Notes under the pieces: model-generated | The model's database searches: none | Seen by the model: the letters and a program-made list of their open reading frames with translations, nothing else | Told to the model about the DNA's origin: nothing | Program-made: the position numbers and the translations under genes | Shown: positions 1 through 11,117 of the stretch, one piece after another | Position numbering within the stretch: the stretch's first letter is position 1 | How the letters are laid out: each line of letters opens with the position of its first letter | From: Oopsacas minuta | Lineage: Eukaryota > Porifera > Hexactinellida > Lyssacinosida > Leucopsacidae | DNA: 49,073 bases | Direction: 5' to 3' | Assembly: GCA_024704765.1 (NCBI GenBank) | Contig: JAKMXF010000050.1 | Span: forward strand, 1 to 49,073

Positions 1-57
<57 letters not shown>
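1..57. repeat. (ATT)n microsatellite in intron
   Basis: Uninterrupted trinucleotide repeat immediately upstream of a TTTACACATAG splice acceptor, so it lies at the 3' end of the intron preceding the CAP-Gly exon. Confidence 0.95.
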
Positions 58-66
58 TACACATAG

Positions 67-452
67 AAACTGTGGCAGAGAAACAACCTCAATATGCTAT
101 AGTTGCTGCTAAACAAACTCAACCTAAATACTCTCTTATAAAACTTATGTTAAATGGAAAATTTCAAGAATTCTATTCATTGAAACAAGTAGATGATCCT
201 AATACTCTCATAGGAGAATTGATACTCTGTAGATCTAAACTGAGTTGTGATTATGTAGTTGGTACTCTGAAGGTTATTATACCAGTACAATACCAATACG
301 ATAAGACAATAGCAGGAATAGAGTTTATTGACCCATTAGGAAATAGCAATGGTGAGTTTAATGGAAAACGTTATTTCAAAACTAATCATTTTTGTGCTAT
401 TTTCTTGCCAATTAATGAGGTTTATATGTGCTATAACAAACAAACGATATAG
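67..452 (+). CDS. CAP-Gly domain protein, 3' terminal exon (5' part outside window)
   Basis: This is the last exon of a gene whose start lies upstream of the window. The reading frame is open from the splice acceptor (ACATAG, 61-66) to a TAG stop, with no ATG at its beginning, which fits an internal/terminal exon. The C-terminal part is a CAP-Gly module: a G-E-L-I-L strand, then VVGTLKVI, AGIEFIDPLG, and the diagnostic G-x-x-x-G-K-R-Y-F block, here GEFNGKRYF. CAP-Gly domains bind the C-terminal EEY/F tails of tubulin and EB proteins or, in CYLD, a proline-rich stretch of NEMO. The usual GKNDG loop reads GNSNG, and the insertion pattern is closer to the CAP-Gly modules of CYLD than to those of CLIP or p150. 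Assignment to CYLD itself is inference because the peptidase part is not visible. Confidence 0.75.
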
Positions 453-784
453 AGATCTAGAGAATAGCTTTATTTGTGAACGTTTCTACGATAATATCTA
501 ATGCATTTTATGAGAACTAATTAGTTGTGTTAGCTTATAGTGTACTAGCTGTAATATCCTAACTTTCCCTAAAATTCAATTTGATATTTGTATATATTAT
601 TTTATTCTTAATTATTAATGTTTTGAATTTGATAAGTAGTAATGCAATTATATATAAACATAGATTGGGACATACGGGTTATATAGACTTTTGGACATAG
701 TGAGTTTTCTTATCAGTTAGATAATTCAATGATTGTATATTAAATGCAAAATCTAGCTGATATTTGGAACAGCTGACTCTATGA
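453..784. other. Intergenic AT-rich spacer
   Basis: This spacer lies between the CAP-Gly gene and the first tandem paralogue. It presumably holds the 3' UTR of the former and the promoter of the latter. I see no ORF, repeat or RNA gene. Confidence 0.6.
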
Positions 785-1779
785 ATGGCGTCATATAATC
801 AGATGAAAGTGAGATTGCCTATTAGTGCTAGTTCAATTCCTCACAGACACCCAGCTCCCCAAAAGGAATGGGAGTGTCCTTTTTGTGGATCTGTATTCGA
901 TGGAGAATGGACTAAAGATATTCACATGAATTCCTGTAAGAGAAAATCACTTAATATACAACAACAACAACAACAACAACAACATGATACAGCTTGTCTT
1001 CCCGCACAAACTCAGCCTAAGTGTCCTCAACCTACAAGTCAGTTATTATCAATTTCTGTATAATAATAGGAGATATTTCTTACCATTCAATCTTAATAGA
1101 ATCTGAATATTCAATATTCCTGTACATGAGATTACAGCAGAATAATGAAAACATAGTTTACATCAGTGAAACTAATGAACAATACTCTCTCGTTTGGAAT
1201 TCATCTAAATTTCAATACACGGGTCATGCGGTCCTCAGTCCTGGACTGCACACAGGTCGTATTCACTTCAGAACATCTAACAGGTTTAGTAAAGTTAAGA
1301 GTTTTCAAGTTTCTCCGTCTACGAATGACATAGAAATATTAATACAAGATCCTCCAGTAGATAATGTTACAACACGAAAACCTGTCAAGAATATAGCTAG
1401 ATCAACTAAGCAGGTTTTAAACTCTCCACCTTCTCAACCTGCAGAACCAGTTAAGAGTAGTTATGATGACGGACAGATATACGCTAACATTAGTAAATCT
1501 GCCGATAATATTCGTCTTCAATACGCAGTAGACCATTACAAGGAGAAGGTTACAAAGCTTGAGGGAGAGAACTTTAAATTGACAGAAGAGAATGCAAAAA
1601 TGAAAGATATTATTGACTCGTTTCACATTAAGATGAGAGAATTAGAGTCTGAAGTTACACGCTTATCAGTATTAGAAAGCAAATCCAATGTCTCTAAAGA
1701 CAAGCCACAAATAACCCCACCTCCTGTCTCACCTCGCCCTGATATCTACCAAACATCTGTCAAACAGCGCAAGAGTTGA
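785..1779 (+). CDS. Tandem family member 1: zinc finger + novel beta-rich domain + coiled coil (310 aa)
   Basis: Two exons, 785-1037 and 1100-1779, joined by a 62 bp phase 1 intron. Residues 31-51 form a CCHC zinc finger (C31, C34, H47, C51; C-x2-C-x12-H-x3-C), the same spacing as the ubiquitin-binding fingers of NEMO and optineurin. A glutamine run (about residues 59-66, CAA repeats) follows. Residues 86-165 are a domain I cannot name: hydrophobic-x-aromatic strand, an LVWNSS strand, then LSPGLHTGRIHF. It recurs in the two genes downstream and twice in the antisense gene at 12797-14170. After it come a predicted coiled coil (about 200-265) and a proline-rich tail with PPPVSPRP, a plausible SH3 or CAP-Gly ligand. 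No function is established. A cytoplasmic, ubiquitin-related adaptor role is inferred from the finger and coiled coil. Confidence 0.8.
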
Positions 1780-1873
1780 ATCTTATTTTTAATATTTTAT
1801 TATTTGTATATATTTTAGCTAATAATATTTCAAATAATTGAGTGTTTTATTTAGTTTGTACCCAAATATTAGA

Positions 1874-3616
1874 ATGTCAATACAAGATGATAAACACACA
1901 CAATCTCAGAGCTCACTAGCCAAATGGGGACAGTACCCTCCTTCCAATAGCGGGTACCAGTGGACCTGTAATCTCTGTAACAGCATATTCGGAACTCTAG
2001 AGCAGAGAGAGAAGCATCAGCACGAATGCCCTGGGATAAACCTTCCTAGCCACCAGTCTCAATGGAACAGCAGTGTGTCAAGCAGACAACCCTCCCCTCT
2101 TTATGGTGGAGCAGATATTCTACATAAATATTATCCTCCTATAACACAGCCTCAAATGCCTCTAATACAGGGTATTATATCATTATATGTTATATGACGT
2201 ATTAGTTGAGTTATGAAATAATTCATTTGCTAGAGACTATAAGGCTACCACCACCACAGCTTCCAGTTACTTTAAATCAACACACTACTACACCTGCTAT
2301 GTATCAGCAAACAGCAATAGCACCTGGATATCTACACAATACTACACCTGCTATGTTTCAGCAAAGAGCAATAGCACCTGAATATCTACACAATACTACA
2401 CCTGCCATATCCCAATATACAGTATCAGTTCCTGAATATCTACACACTACCACACCTGCTATGCATCAGAACACAGTAACAACACCTGAATATCAAAACA
2501 CCTATACCTCTGCTACATACAATTATTCAGCAGCCACAGTTCCTGAATACCAAAACACTATTACATCTGCTATGTATCAGCACAAGTCTAAAGAACATGC
2601 TTATCAACATACACCTGCTGCAATTGAATCTCACACAGGAAGTATGTAATGGTGCTCTTTATTCCAGTCTGATACTTGTAGAGATTATTATATTATATAT
2701 TTAGGTAGGAGAGTTGAGCTGTATTGGATGAAGGAGAGCCCTACTCTAGATATACAGGTTACATACATCGACGAAGTTTACGGAGGAATAGTACTGCAGT
2801 GGAATTCAAAATCTGAGATATTTGAGGGTGTAGCTGAGCTATCTTTAGGACAGCACACCGGATGTTTAACACTATCTACTAATGACACCATTCTTCCTAT
2901 TAAACAATTCATTGTTGAGCAAGGAAGTCCCGATCCACAGAAAATCATGATAACTACTGGACAGAGAAGAGTGGTTACACCTCAAACAGGTGAGTTACTA
3001 GACTAGATATAAGATAGGAACATTATAACAATAGTATCGTATATTAGTGACATATGTTGAATCAGATAGAGGAAGAGTAACTAGTGAAGAGAAAAGAAGT
3101 TTACAGGATGATATTAACAGATTAACAGCTGATCTGGATAATAGGAATAATGAACTTGTACAACAGAGACAAGAATATCTCAAATACAAACAAGAAAACA
3201 CAGATCTAACTAAACAAGTAGAGTTACTTCTTAAAGATAACAAAATATTGAGAACAGCAGGTAAACCTGTTGTTAGCATACCTGTAGAGATTGAAACACT
3301 ACAGCTAAAGATTCAAGAATGGGAGAAGAAATATGGAATATTAGAAAATGAAGTGATTAAGTTTAAAGAGGAGAAGAACTCTGCTAATGAATACTCCGAT
3401 TATTTGTATCAACAAAAACAGCAGTTTGAGGATAAGCTACAGGAAGTTCAGCAAAAGTTGAATACGTCTCAAATACAGATTACTGAGTTGAAAGCCAACC
3501 TTCAGGAATTTGTAAAAGATGAGAACGCCCCTCCCCCTCTCCCTACTCGGTGTAAGCCTGTACTCAAAGAGGAAACTCAATCAGCTGATAAAGAAGTAAA
3601 AGAGTCAGAAAATTGA
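1874..3616 (+). CDS. Tandem family member 2: zinc finger + 18-aa repeats + novel domain + coiled coil (519 aa)
   Basis: Four exons: 1874-2171, 2234-2641, 2705-2989 and 3048-3616. All three introns are phase 1 and 58-63 bp. The N-terminus has a CCHC finger (C32, C35, H48, C52) with exactly the spacing of member 1. Exon 2 encodes imperfect 18-residue repeats rich in Thr, Pro, Tyr and Gln (core TTPAMYQ...PEYLHN). Exon 3 is the shared domain, about residues 237-318, with VTYIDEV, LQWNSKSEIFEG and LSLGQHTGCLTLS. Exon 4 is a long coiled coil ending in PPPLPTR, a class II SH3-type ligand. It lies 94 bp downstream of member 1 on the same strand, so it arose by tandem duplication. Its interaction partners are unknown. 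Confidence 0.82.
2286..2620 (+). repeat. 54 bp coding tandem repeat in family member 2
   Basis: About six imperfect in-frame copies of a 54 bp unit (18 residues; core ACTACACCTGCTATG). The first two copies are almost identical and the later ones progressively diverged. The array lies within exon 2 of the gene and encodes a low-complexity TTPAM/PEYLHN linker. Confidence 0.85.
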
Positions 3617-3814
3617 AACTTTTGTATATTTATGCATTGTCTCATCAAACTGTATCGATTATATTCCATATATTTCCTGAATACTTCTCGCCCCCCAACC
3701 GATGCTTGATTTGCCAATTAATGTAATTATATTTGTATTCTAAATAAGCTACAGGAGAATATTTATGGAATTATATGTTAGTATCATTCACACTTATTAG
3801 GGTAATTTAATTCT

Positions 3815-5209
3815 ATGGCAGATAGTAAAGGCTTTTATTACTCCAATCCTCCCACCAGTAAAAGAAAGAGTCTCAAGAATTCAACCGCAGAAGAAAAATT
3901 TGTTCTAACAATTTCAGAGCTTAACACTAAACAGGGACGCTGTCCTCCTTCTAACCCTCCTCCTATCTCTCCTAACAAACCACAATTTTCTATTTTATAC
4001 CCTGAACAAGACAGAAGTATGAATTCATTTTTGTGCAGATCTTGGTGTAGTTTGATTAATTGTATTAGTTCTTACAGGTCCTGTGAAACAGCCGGTTATG
4101 CTGATCTGGACGAAACAGCAAGACACAATTAACAATTATGTCACTTACTTCGATAACCTAGACAATCCATGCAATCTAGAGTGGGATAAATTGAAAGAAT
4201 TATACTCTGCCCTTGTTCATCTAACCTGTGGAGAGCATAGGGGCTGTCTGGCTCTCAGTGACAGAGACATCACTTCAGAAATACAGAGCTTTTCAGTTAT
4301 AGAGAAATCTCAAACTCAGTCTGTAATCCTCTCTATAGTAAAATCACAAGTTAAACCTGGGCTGGTTAAAAGTAGGTCACAAATTTACATGTTAGTATGC
4401 AATAATTATATTACGTGTATGTTTGTGTGTATTAGGTAAACACGTTCCTAATCCGAAGTTAGGAGAGAAGAAGAGGGAGGGAGAGGAATTGCAACATATG
4501 AGAGAAGAGAGAGAGAAATTAATCAAAGAAATAACGTCAATCTCTGCTCAACTGCAGAAGGAGAAAGACTCTTCAAAAATATACAAGAAAGAAATAATTA
4601 GTTTGAGAGACCAAGTAGATAAATTAAAGAAAAAAAATGCGGATAATTCTGAAGTAGCTGCTGGAGAGAGGAATGAAGCTAGGCTAAGAGAGGCTAGATT
4701 AGAGGATGAGATTAAAAAGCTCAAAAATCCAGGTAGACATAATTTACACATGTTATTACATGACTTATAATATTAAATACAGGTTGTGTTTACTAGTTTT
4801 GGATGAAGCTCAACAGAATAATAGCTGGAAACATGTTAACTCTGCTTCTGATAATCCAGTGCCAGCTAAAACAGCTCCTAAATCCTCAGATTATATTAAC
4901 TTTGATACTCTCACACAATACACTGAATATTACACAGAGTTTAAAGAATTAGAGAAATCTAAAAATAATCTTTCCAAAGCTAAAACGGAATCTGAAACAA
5001 AAGCAGCTAGATTATTAGACTTCCAACACGAAGAGAGGAAGAAATTAGAAATTGAGTTAACACAAACCAAGAAAGAATTATCAGAGTCAAAACAAGAAAT
5101 TGAAAAATTGAAAGAAAATGTTCATCGTCCTCCTCTCCCAGCCAGATCTCCCAAACTTCCTATATCTCCTGCATCTCAACAGCAATGCCTCACTCACAAT
5201 TACAAATAA
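3815..5209 (+). CDS. Tandem family member 3: novel domain + coiled coil, no zinc finger (401 aa)
   Basis: Four exons: 3815-4016, 4078-4371, 4436-4732 and 4797-5209. Introns are 61-64 bp and all phase 1; the last acceptor (4796) is chosen because the nearer AG at 4782 would bring in a stop. The N-terminus is a basic, proline-rich segment (CPPSNPPPISPNKP) in place of the zinc finger of members 1 and 2. Exon 2 is the shared domain, about residues 69-150 (VMLIWTKQ, LEWDK, LTCGEHRGCLALSDRD). Exons 3 and 4 are a charged coiled coil, and the C-terminus has PPLPARSP, equivalent to PPPLPTR of member 2. Loss of the finger suggests divergence of function. No activity is known. Confidence 0.8.
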
Positions 5210-5330
5210 GCTTTCTAATTCATTTCACACAAAACTACGTATATATGAATATGACGGACAGTTTATTGAATGATTTGTTTGTAAATTTTGATTCATTTTT
5301 AACATTTTGAATATACTTATAATTTGAATG

Positions 5331-5435
5331 TACAGTAGAACTCGGATAAGACGTACCCCCTCGGGAAACAGAAATTAGTACGTCTTAACCGAGTGTACGT
5401 CTTAACCGAGTACGTCTTATCCGAGTTCTACTGTA
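5331..5435. mobile_element. pogo-like MITE with perfect 26 bp terminal inverted repeats
   Basis: TACAGTAGAACTCGGATAAG begins the element, and its exact reverse complement ends it; 26 bp match perfectly including the TA. The interior holds three tandem variants of TACGTCTTAACCGAGTG. The CAGT-start ends and TA flanks are typical of Tc1/mariner-pogo elements. At about 105 bp it has no coding capacity, so it is non-autonomous. Confidence 0.85.
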
Positions 5436-5631
5436 TTTAAATTGATTTTTGTGTTTAGTTTTATGTTATTATGATATGCTCTGGCATAACTCCTGAGCTT
5501 TATCACCTCGAGGAAACACATGATTAAGATGTGATTATTTATATATGTACCTGAGTTAACATTTCTAGTTTCTAGTTTCTACTAATCCATGTCATGATGA
5601 GTTGTATTGCTGTAATAGATAATATACTAGT

Positions 5632-8600
5632 ATGAGTGAATCTACAGGAGAGAGCTTGCCCTCTGTAGCTCCCCAGTCACCTCCAAAGGATAATACCTCT
5701 CTAGCTGAGATTAGCTCCTGGTGGGAGGTGCCTTGTATTGCGCAATATTGTCTAACCTTCTCAGATTCACTCGAGTTACCAACCTTTGAGATAGAAGAGC
5801 TAGAGATAGCTCTGCTACCCTCAGATGAGAATACAGACATACATCCTCTTATTGTCAATATACATGTAGCATTTCTAAAAGGAATATTAGAGAAGAAAGA
5901 GATTGGTGAGTTCTATGTGTGACTATTAAGATTTTATTTTATTAATTATCTGCATTCCTTAGGCCCAACAAACTGGGAGCTGTTGCTAAGATTACACTTT
6001 GTGTGGAGAAGTGAGTTTTTGAATGAGAAGTATAATCCAATGGGAGAAGTTAGCTACCAGCAACTGGACACCAGGACTAAGGTTGAGATTCTCTATAGAT
6101 TATGTCACTTGCGTATGGAGCTAGATGACGTCGCAGAGTGTATCAAGTATTTGGAAGCTTACGAAATGCGTTCTGAAGACTTGGGCATGGACAAAAGGGG
6201 AAACAAGTTATGGTACTTCTACGGAATGAGGCTCTATAGAGAGAGCAAGGAAGCACAACAGCACAACAAACGGTTGGTTGTATTTACTGAATATTCGTAC
6301 TTATTAACCGAGTGTACTTCTCCGAGTTCTACTGTATTTCATTAATCGCGTTTTCTTATAGTTACAAGGGTTCCTCCAGTTTGAAGTCTAGATCAGCTGA
6401 TTCACAGAGGAAAGATCCTGCTACACCTAATATCAAGAGCAAGAACAGCACCCCTAGGACAAGAAATAAGAATCAGCTGAGAGGTATCTGTGTATCTTCT
6501 GTAATGATGTGTTATTTATATGATGTGTTTTTTAGCTGTGATTGGTGACCTGGAGAAGGAGGACAGCTGTGCATCAGCTGATGAGACCTGTAAACAGACA
6601 CCCAAGAGAATTACCAGGTCTGCTAATTTGACATCTAAGTTAGCGAATGATACTACTCAAGATAACACAGGTAAGGATTGCATTACAACTTGCATTGTAG
6701 TATTGTGTTGTATTTATCTGCATTATGTAGATAGTAATCAGACAGATATTCCTATTACTGATACAGCAACAAGTTCAAGTGATACAACCTTATTTGCTGA
6801 AGACAATGAATTCTCTCGTAGGACAGGTGAGTATCTCTATTTATACTATTTGATACTAGTTTTATTGATGACGTATCGTAGGATGGTCTATTGTGTGTAC
6901 TGACCTGAAAGATTGGAATCAGCTATTGAGCTCAATGGAGAAATCCTCTCATAATTGCGAGGTAGAGTTTGTGAAATATGTGAGAAAAGAGTTACTTGAT
7001 ACTCTAACGGAGCTTGACAACAATAAGAAGTCAAATGGAATGTTAACAGGTATGTTTAGTACATCCATTTGACTTGATTAACTTTGTGTTGGTAGAAAGC
7101 GATAGCTCTATAAGAGCTACAAGGAGATTGAACAGCAAAATAAAGCCTAGCTATTCTAGCGAGCAGATTGACTTCACGGGAGTACCAGAATATCCTCGCA
7201 AGAACAGACATGTAGAGTTAGAGAGTATTTCAATGGATGAATTAGTAGCATCAGAGAGTGACAGTATTGATACAGAAGTAGAAGAGGAGAGGAAGAGGGA
7301 GAGAGAGGAAGTTAGAGAGAAGAGAATGTTGGAATGGAAGGAAGCATATTCTGGTACTTAAGACAATTCTATATTGTAACAGTCCAAAGAATCTTTAATA
7401 TTATTTATTGTTAGGGAACATCCAGGGACCCAGGAAGAAGGCTAACCTCCCTAATTCAGCTACTGTTGTTGATATGGAGGAAGTTATTATAGGAGAAGAT
7501 CTACGGATTGCAATGCTCAAGGTTAGCACGAGAGTTAAACAAATTATTATTTAATATATTACAGAAATTAATAGGTAGTTGATGAGCTCAGGAAGCATGA
7601 AGATTGCTGGCTATTCGTAGACCCCGTAACAGAGGCGATAGCACCTGGGTATCATGACGTCATTAAACACCCCATGGATATAGTTACTGTAGAGAAGAAG
7701 TTGAAGAATGAAGAATACTCAAACAAGGTTAATTATCAATTTTCGATAGTTTTCAATTTAAAGTAGACCCTACGTATGTACGTATGTGAATTGTTACAGG
7801 AACAATTCGTGAGAGATTTCAAGATAATGTTCAAGAACTGTAGACGATATAACGGACCAGACAGTGAGTATACAGAAATGGCACACACTATACGACAACA
7901 ATTCAATAGGTTATTTTGTAAACATTTTTCACAGCCAGGTAACACAGGTGTTAATTTACACAAATGTGTCGTATAATATAATTAATCTATTGTGTAGGGC
8001 CCAATGGTAGAGCTAGATCTCCTATCCCTGGTATCGGGAGCAGTTCTGACTCAGAAGAAGAAGTTACGTCATTTAAGTCTCCAGGTACTATATGATTCAC
8101 ATATTTATAAGTCTTACTATATAACGTAGAATTTCCAGTTGTTAAGAGAGTAGGAAGCGCAAGACAGAGGCTGATGGGTCCATGGTTCAGAAGTCCAAAA
8201 CTCCGAAGAGACCGAGAGGAGGGACAGGAGAGGATCTGACTGGATATTCTCGGTACCCTCCTCCGTTCTACCCTCCCTATCCTCCTTACTCAGACACAGA
8301 GACAGGTATACAAATATGAATATTTAATATTATTACGTATTTATTGTCTGATAACCTCTCTCTTGACAGGACACAAATATCCTCACTTCCCTCACGAGTT
8401 TCCGCCCTTCTCCTATTTCCCACCTTTTATGTCCTCCTCCCATCCTCCATTCCCTGCCTACCCTCCTTATTGGGGAGCAGAGCATCAGTACAAGTCCTCT
8501 CACAGGGGAGCTGCTACTGAAGGCTATACAGCTGGATCTACGAAGCAGAGGAGAGAAGAGGAAGCTAAGTTACAGACTGTTATCCGTTCTCAAGGTAATA

Positions 8601-10809
8601 CACTAATCAATATTTGTGATAAATTGATGTTAATCATTATTTAGGTCTGCTGGGTAGCAACGTAGAAGGTAAGCAGAAGAGAGAGAGAGTGTCATCCACT
8701 ACAGCTGAACAGAAGACAGCTGAGCTTTCAAGTCCCGAATCCCTGACACCTGTCACTGAACAGACATCTGATCCTGCAACTCAGAGAGAAGATATTGGGT
8801 CTCGTACCAGTAGCTCCTCATCTGCCGGTCAAGGGTTCCCTCCTCTCTCCCACAGAGCTCCGACAGGACCTTACCACACCCCTGGACCATACGGACACAT
8901 GCAACATCCTTTTCATAGTTAGTCCTATTTATTCACACCCAGTGTCGATTCTAGTATTGATTATGCATCTCTACTCTATAGATCCTTACTATCCTCCTTA
9001 TATGGACTACATGATGGACTCCTACTATCCTCCATCTCCCTTCTTCCCTAGACAGGGACAATACCCTCCTCCTAGACACCATAGAAAGCATAAACACACA
9101 GAAAAACCCTCTAATGGTAAGTATTATGTACGAACAATTAGCTATCACATACAATATGTAGAATTGTTAGACAAATGTGATGGAGTAGCTTCTGTTGGTG
9201 ACTCGGAACAAAAACAAAAACAACAACAACAACAACAACAACAACAAAAATCACTTGAGAACATCCAAGATAAACAAACTCAACCAGACCGGAACAGTCC
9301 AGAGAAAAAGTATTGTATTTATGTTCTTTAATGAAAATTTGAATTTAAATCTGAACAATAAATTAATATAGAAATTCTATGGAGATATGTGCTACAGATT
9401 CCATCCATACTCCTAACCCATCTCCTGACCAGTTCTCATCACTAGATGAAGCTAACACATCTCTTAAGGCTGTATCTCCTACAAATATCAATATGGAAGA
9501 GCAACCTCACTCTACTACTGAAGAAGTTATCACTGACATTGAAAGTAAGATAATAATATGATACTACATTAGTAATTTCTTTGTTATATTTTCTCTTATC
9601 AAGAACACAAATCAATTCCACAAATTGTCAAGCAGCCTCCCTCCCCTTCTAACTCTCCAGATACTTCTTATGTTAAAGCAACATCCTCAAAATCCAAGCC
9701 TCCTATCCCGTGTATGTACCCTCACAGACCCCCCTACCCTCCTATGGGCTACCCGTACTACCCCCCATCCCCCTATCCTCCCATGGGATACCCGCACCCC
9801 TCTTATGATCCATATATAGCAGACATGATGGCTTGGAATCAGCAGCAGACTTTATCTCAAGGTATCTCTAAAATATAATTGTTCTATCTTCCTAATTATA
9901 TGTCCTCACAATTAGGAACACAGTCCTCCAAAAAGAAATCCTCTCGCACTCTCCCTCCTTCTCAGATGGATCCTAGATACCATCAAAACTCTTCCGAGTA
10001 TATGCATAGACTGCCTCCTTTTCCAGGAGCTCCCCAATCACCAGAAGACATCTCCCCTTACTCGTACCCTTCTGCACCCCCTCATCTATCCAAGTACCTC
10101 AAGAAATCTCACTATGAGACAGACGTGCTCCCTCCTCCAGCTGGGTACTGTCTGCAGCCAGACCTCCTCAAACTACCACAGATCGATGATCCCACAAATT
10201 CCAATGTACCTAACTACAAGGAATCATTAGCTGATTACGCATTGCATTTAGCTGGTAAGTTAATTGTTTGTATGATCCTACTCTTGTACTATGTATGTTT
10301 GTATGTGTATTATAGGTGGTAAACCAAGTAACCTTACAGCTGATCCTCCTACTCAGGAACAGATAAGTGAGGATACTATACTCAGCCCTCTCTTCATATC
10401 TTCACAGCAGATACCTCTTAATACCCATGTAAACAATAATAACAACAACAATAACAATAACAATAACAACAATGAGTTAAATTTAGAATCTATTGGGTCT
10501 TCTTATTTTGATTCAGTATCACTAAATTATCCTCCCTCATATCCTACTCAATCCTATCAACCTTACTCAGCATCACGCCCCAACACTCTTCGTTCTTTCT
10601 TCCTACCCTCTGTTCCTCCAGCCCCTCACAGGACAGACCTCAAGCTAGATCTGCTCAAATGTGAACAAAATCGATTCAACCAGTGGCTAGCTAGAAATAG
10701 TATTGAGTCTATGAGCAGGTTAACTTATCAGATGGGTCAGCGAGTTCAAAGCAAACAGGACACTCCAGAAGCTGCTAATACTACCCCAGAAGAACCCTCC
10801 GAGCCTTAG
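5632..10809 (+). CDS. CECR2: CECR2-like bromodomain chromatin-remodelling protein (about 1347 aa, 20 exons)
   Basis: Exons: 5632-5905, 5963-6272, 6362-6483, 6536-6670, 6731-6826, 6882-7049, 7096-7353, 7415-7521, 7575-7727, 7800-7938, 7998-8084, 8147-8305, 8370-8594, 8645-8917, 8982-9116, 9171-9309, 9372-9544, 9604-9861, 9916-10254, 10316-10809. They join into one open frame; the 9171 acceptor could also be 9162 or 9189. The N-terminus (about 26-195) matches the CECR2 DDT-like region: SSWWEVPCIAQYC, FEIEELE, and later LWYFYGMRLYRE. The bromodomain lies at about 490-590 with FVDPV, PGYHDVIKHPMD and CRRYNGPDSEYT; Asn559 is the expected acetyl-lysine contact. The rest is Pro/Tyr-rich and disordered (PPFYPPYPPY), with poly-Gln and poly-Asn runs. 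CECR2 is the accessory subunit of an ISWI (CERF) nucleosome remodeller. Intron 2 (89 bp) is enlarged by half a MITE. Confidence 0.88.
6297..6336. mobile_element. Half copy of the pogo-like MITE in CECR2-like intron 2
   Basis: GTACTTATTAACCGAGTGTACTTCTCCGAGTTCTACTGTA matches the right half of the element at 5331-5435 with a few changes. It accounts for most of the excess length of this 89 bp intron. Confidence 0.75.
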
Positions 10810-11117
10810 CTTAAACGGAAACGTGACAGCTGATTGTGCCACGTGGCAGCTAATGATTGCTCATTTCTGGAATTAATTCATTTCATAGGACAGAATGATC
10901 TGTTTTTGATTCTAACAAATTGCAACAGCATTTTAATTTATTTATATAGCAAGCGACTCACTCATCATAAATACATGTGCTTACATGTTTGATTAAAAAG
11001 TTAAAACTCTTAAATAATATTCTATACACGAACTATTATAGTAAATTTTAAAACTTTTGCATTCTTGATTTCATAATTTAGAACGAAGAGCTCTCTACCA
11101 ATAAATAGTACAGTTTG
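10810..11117. other. Intergenic spacer
   Basis: The 3' flank of the CECR2-like gene and 5' flank of the PDE12-like gene, which lie on the same strand. AT-rich; no additional feature seen. Confidence 0.6.

Noticed and set aside
785-5209. SKICH domain of the TAX1BP1/CALCOCO family
   Set aside because: Zinc finger plus coiled coil suggested it, but the shared domain lacks the SKICH strand pattern and sits after, not before, the finger.
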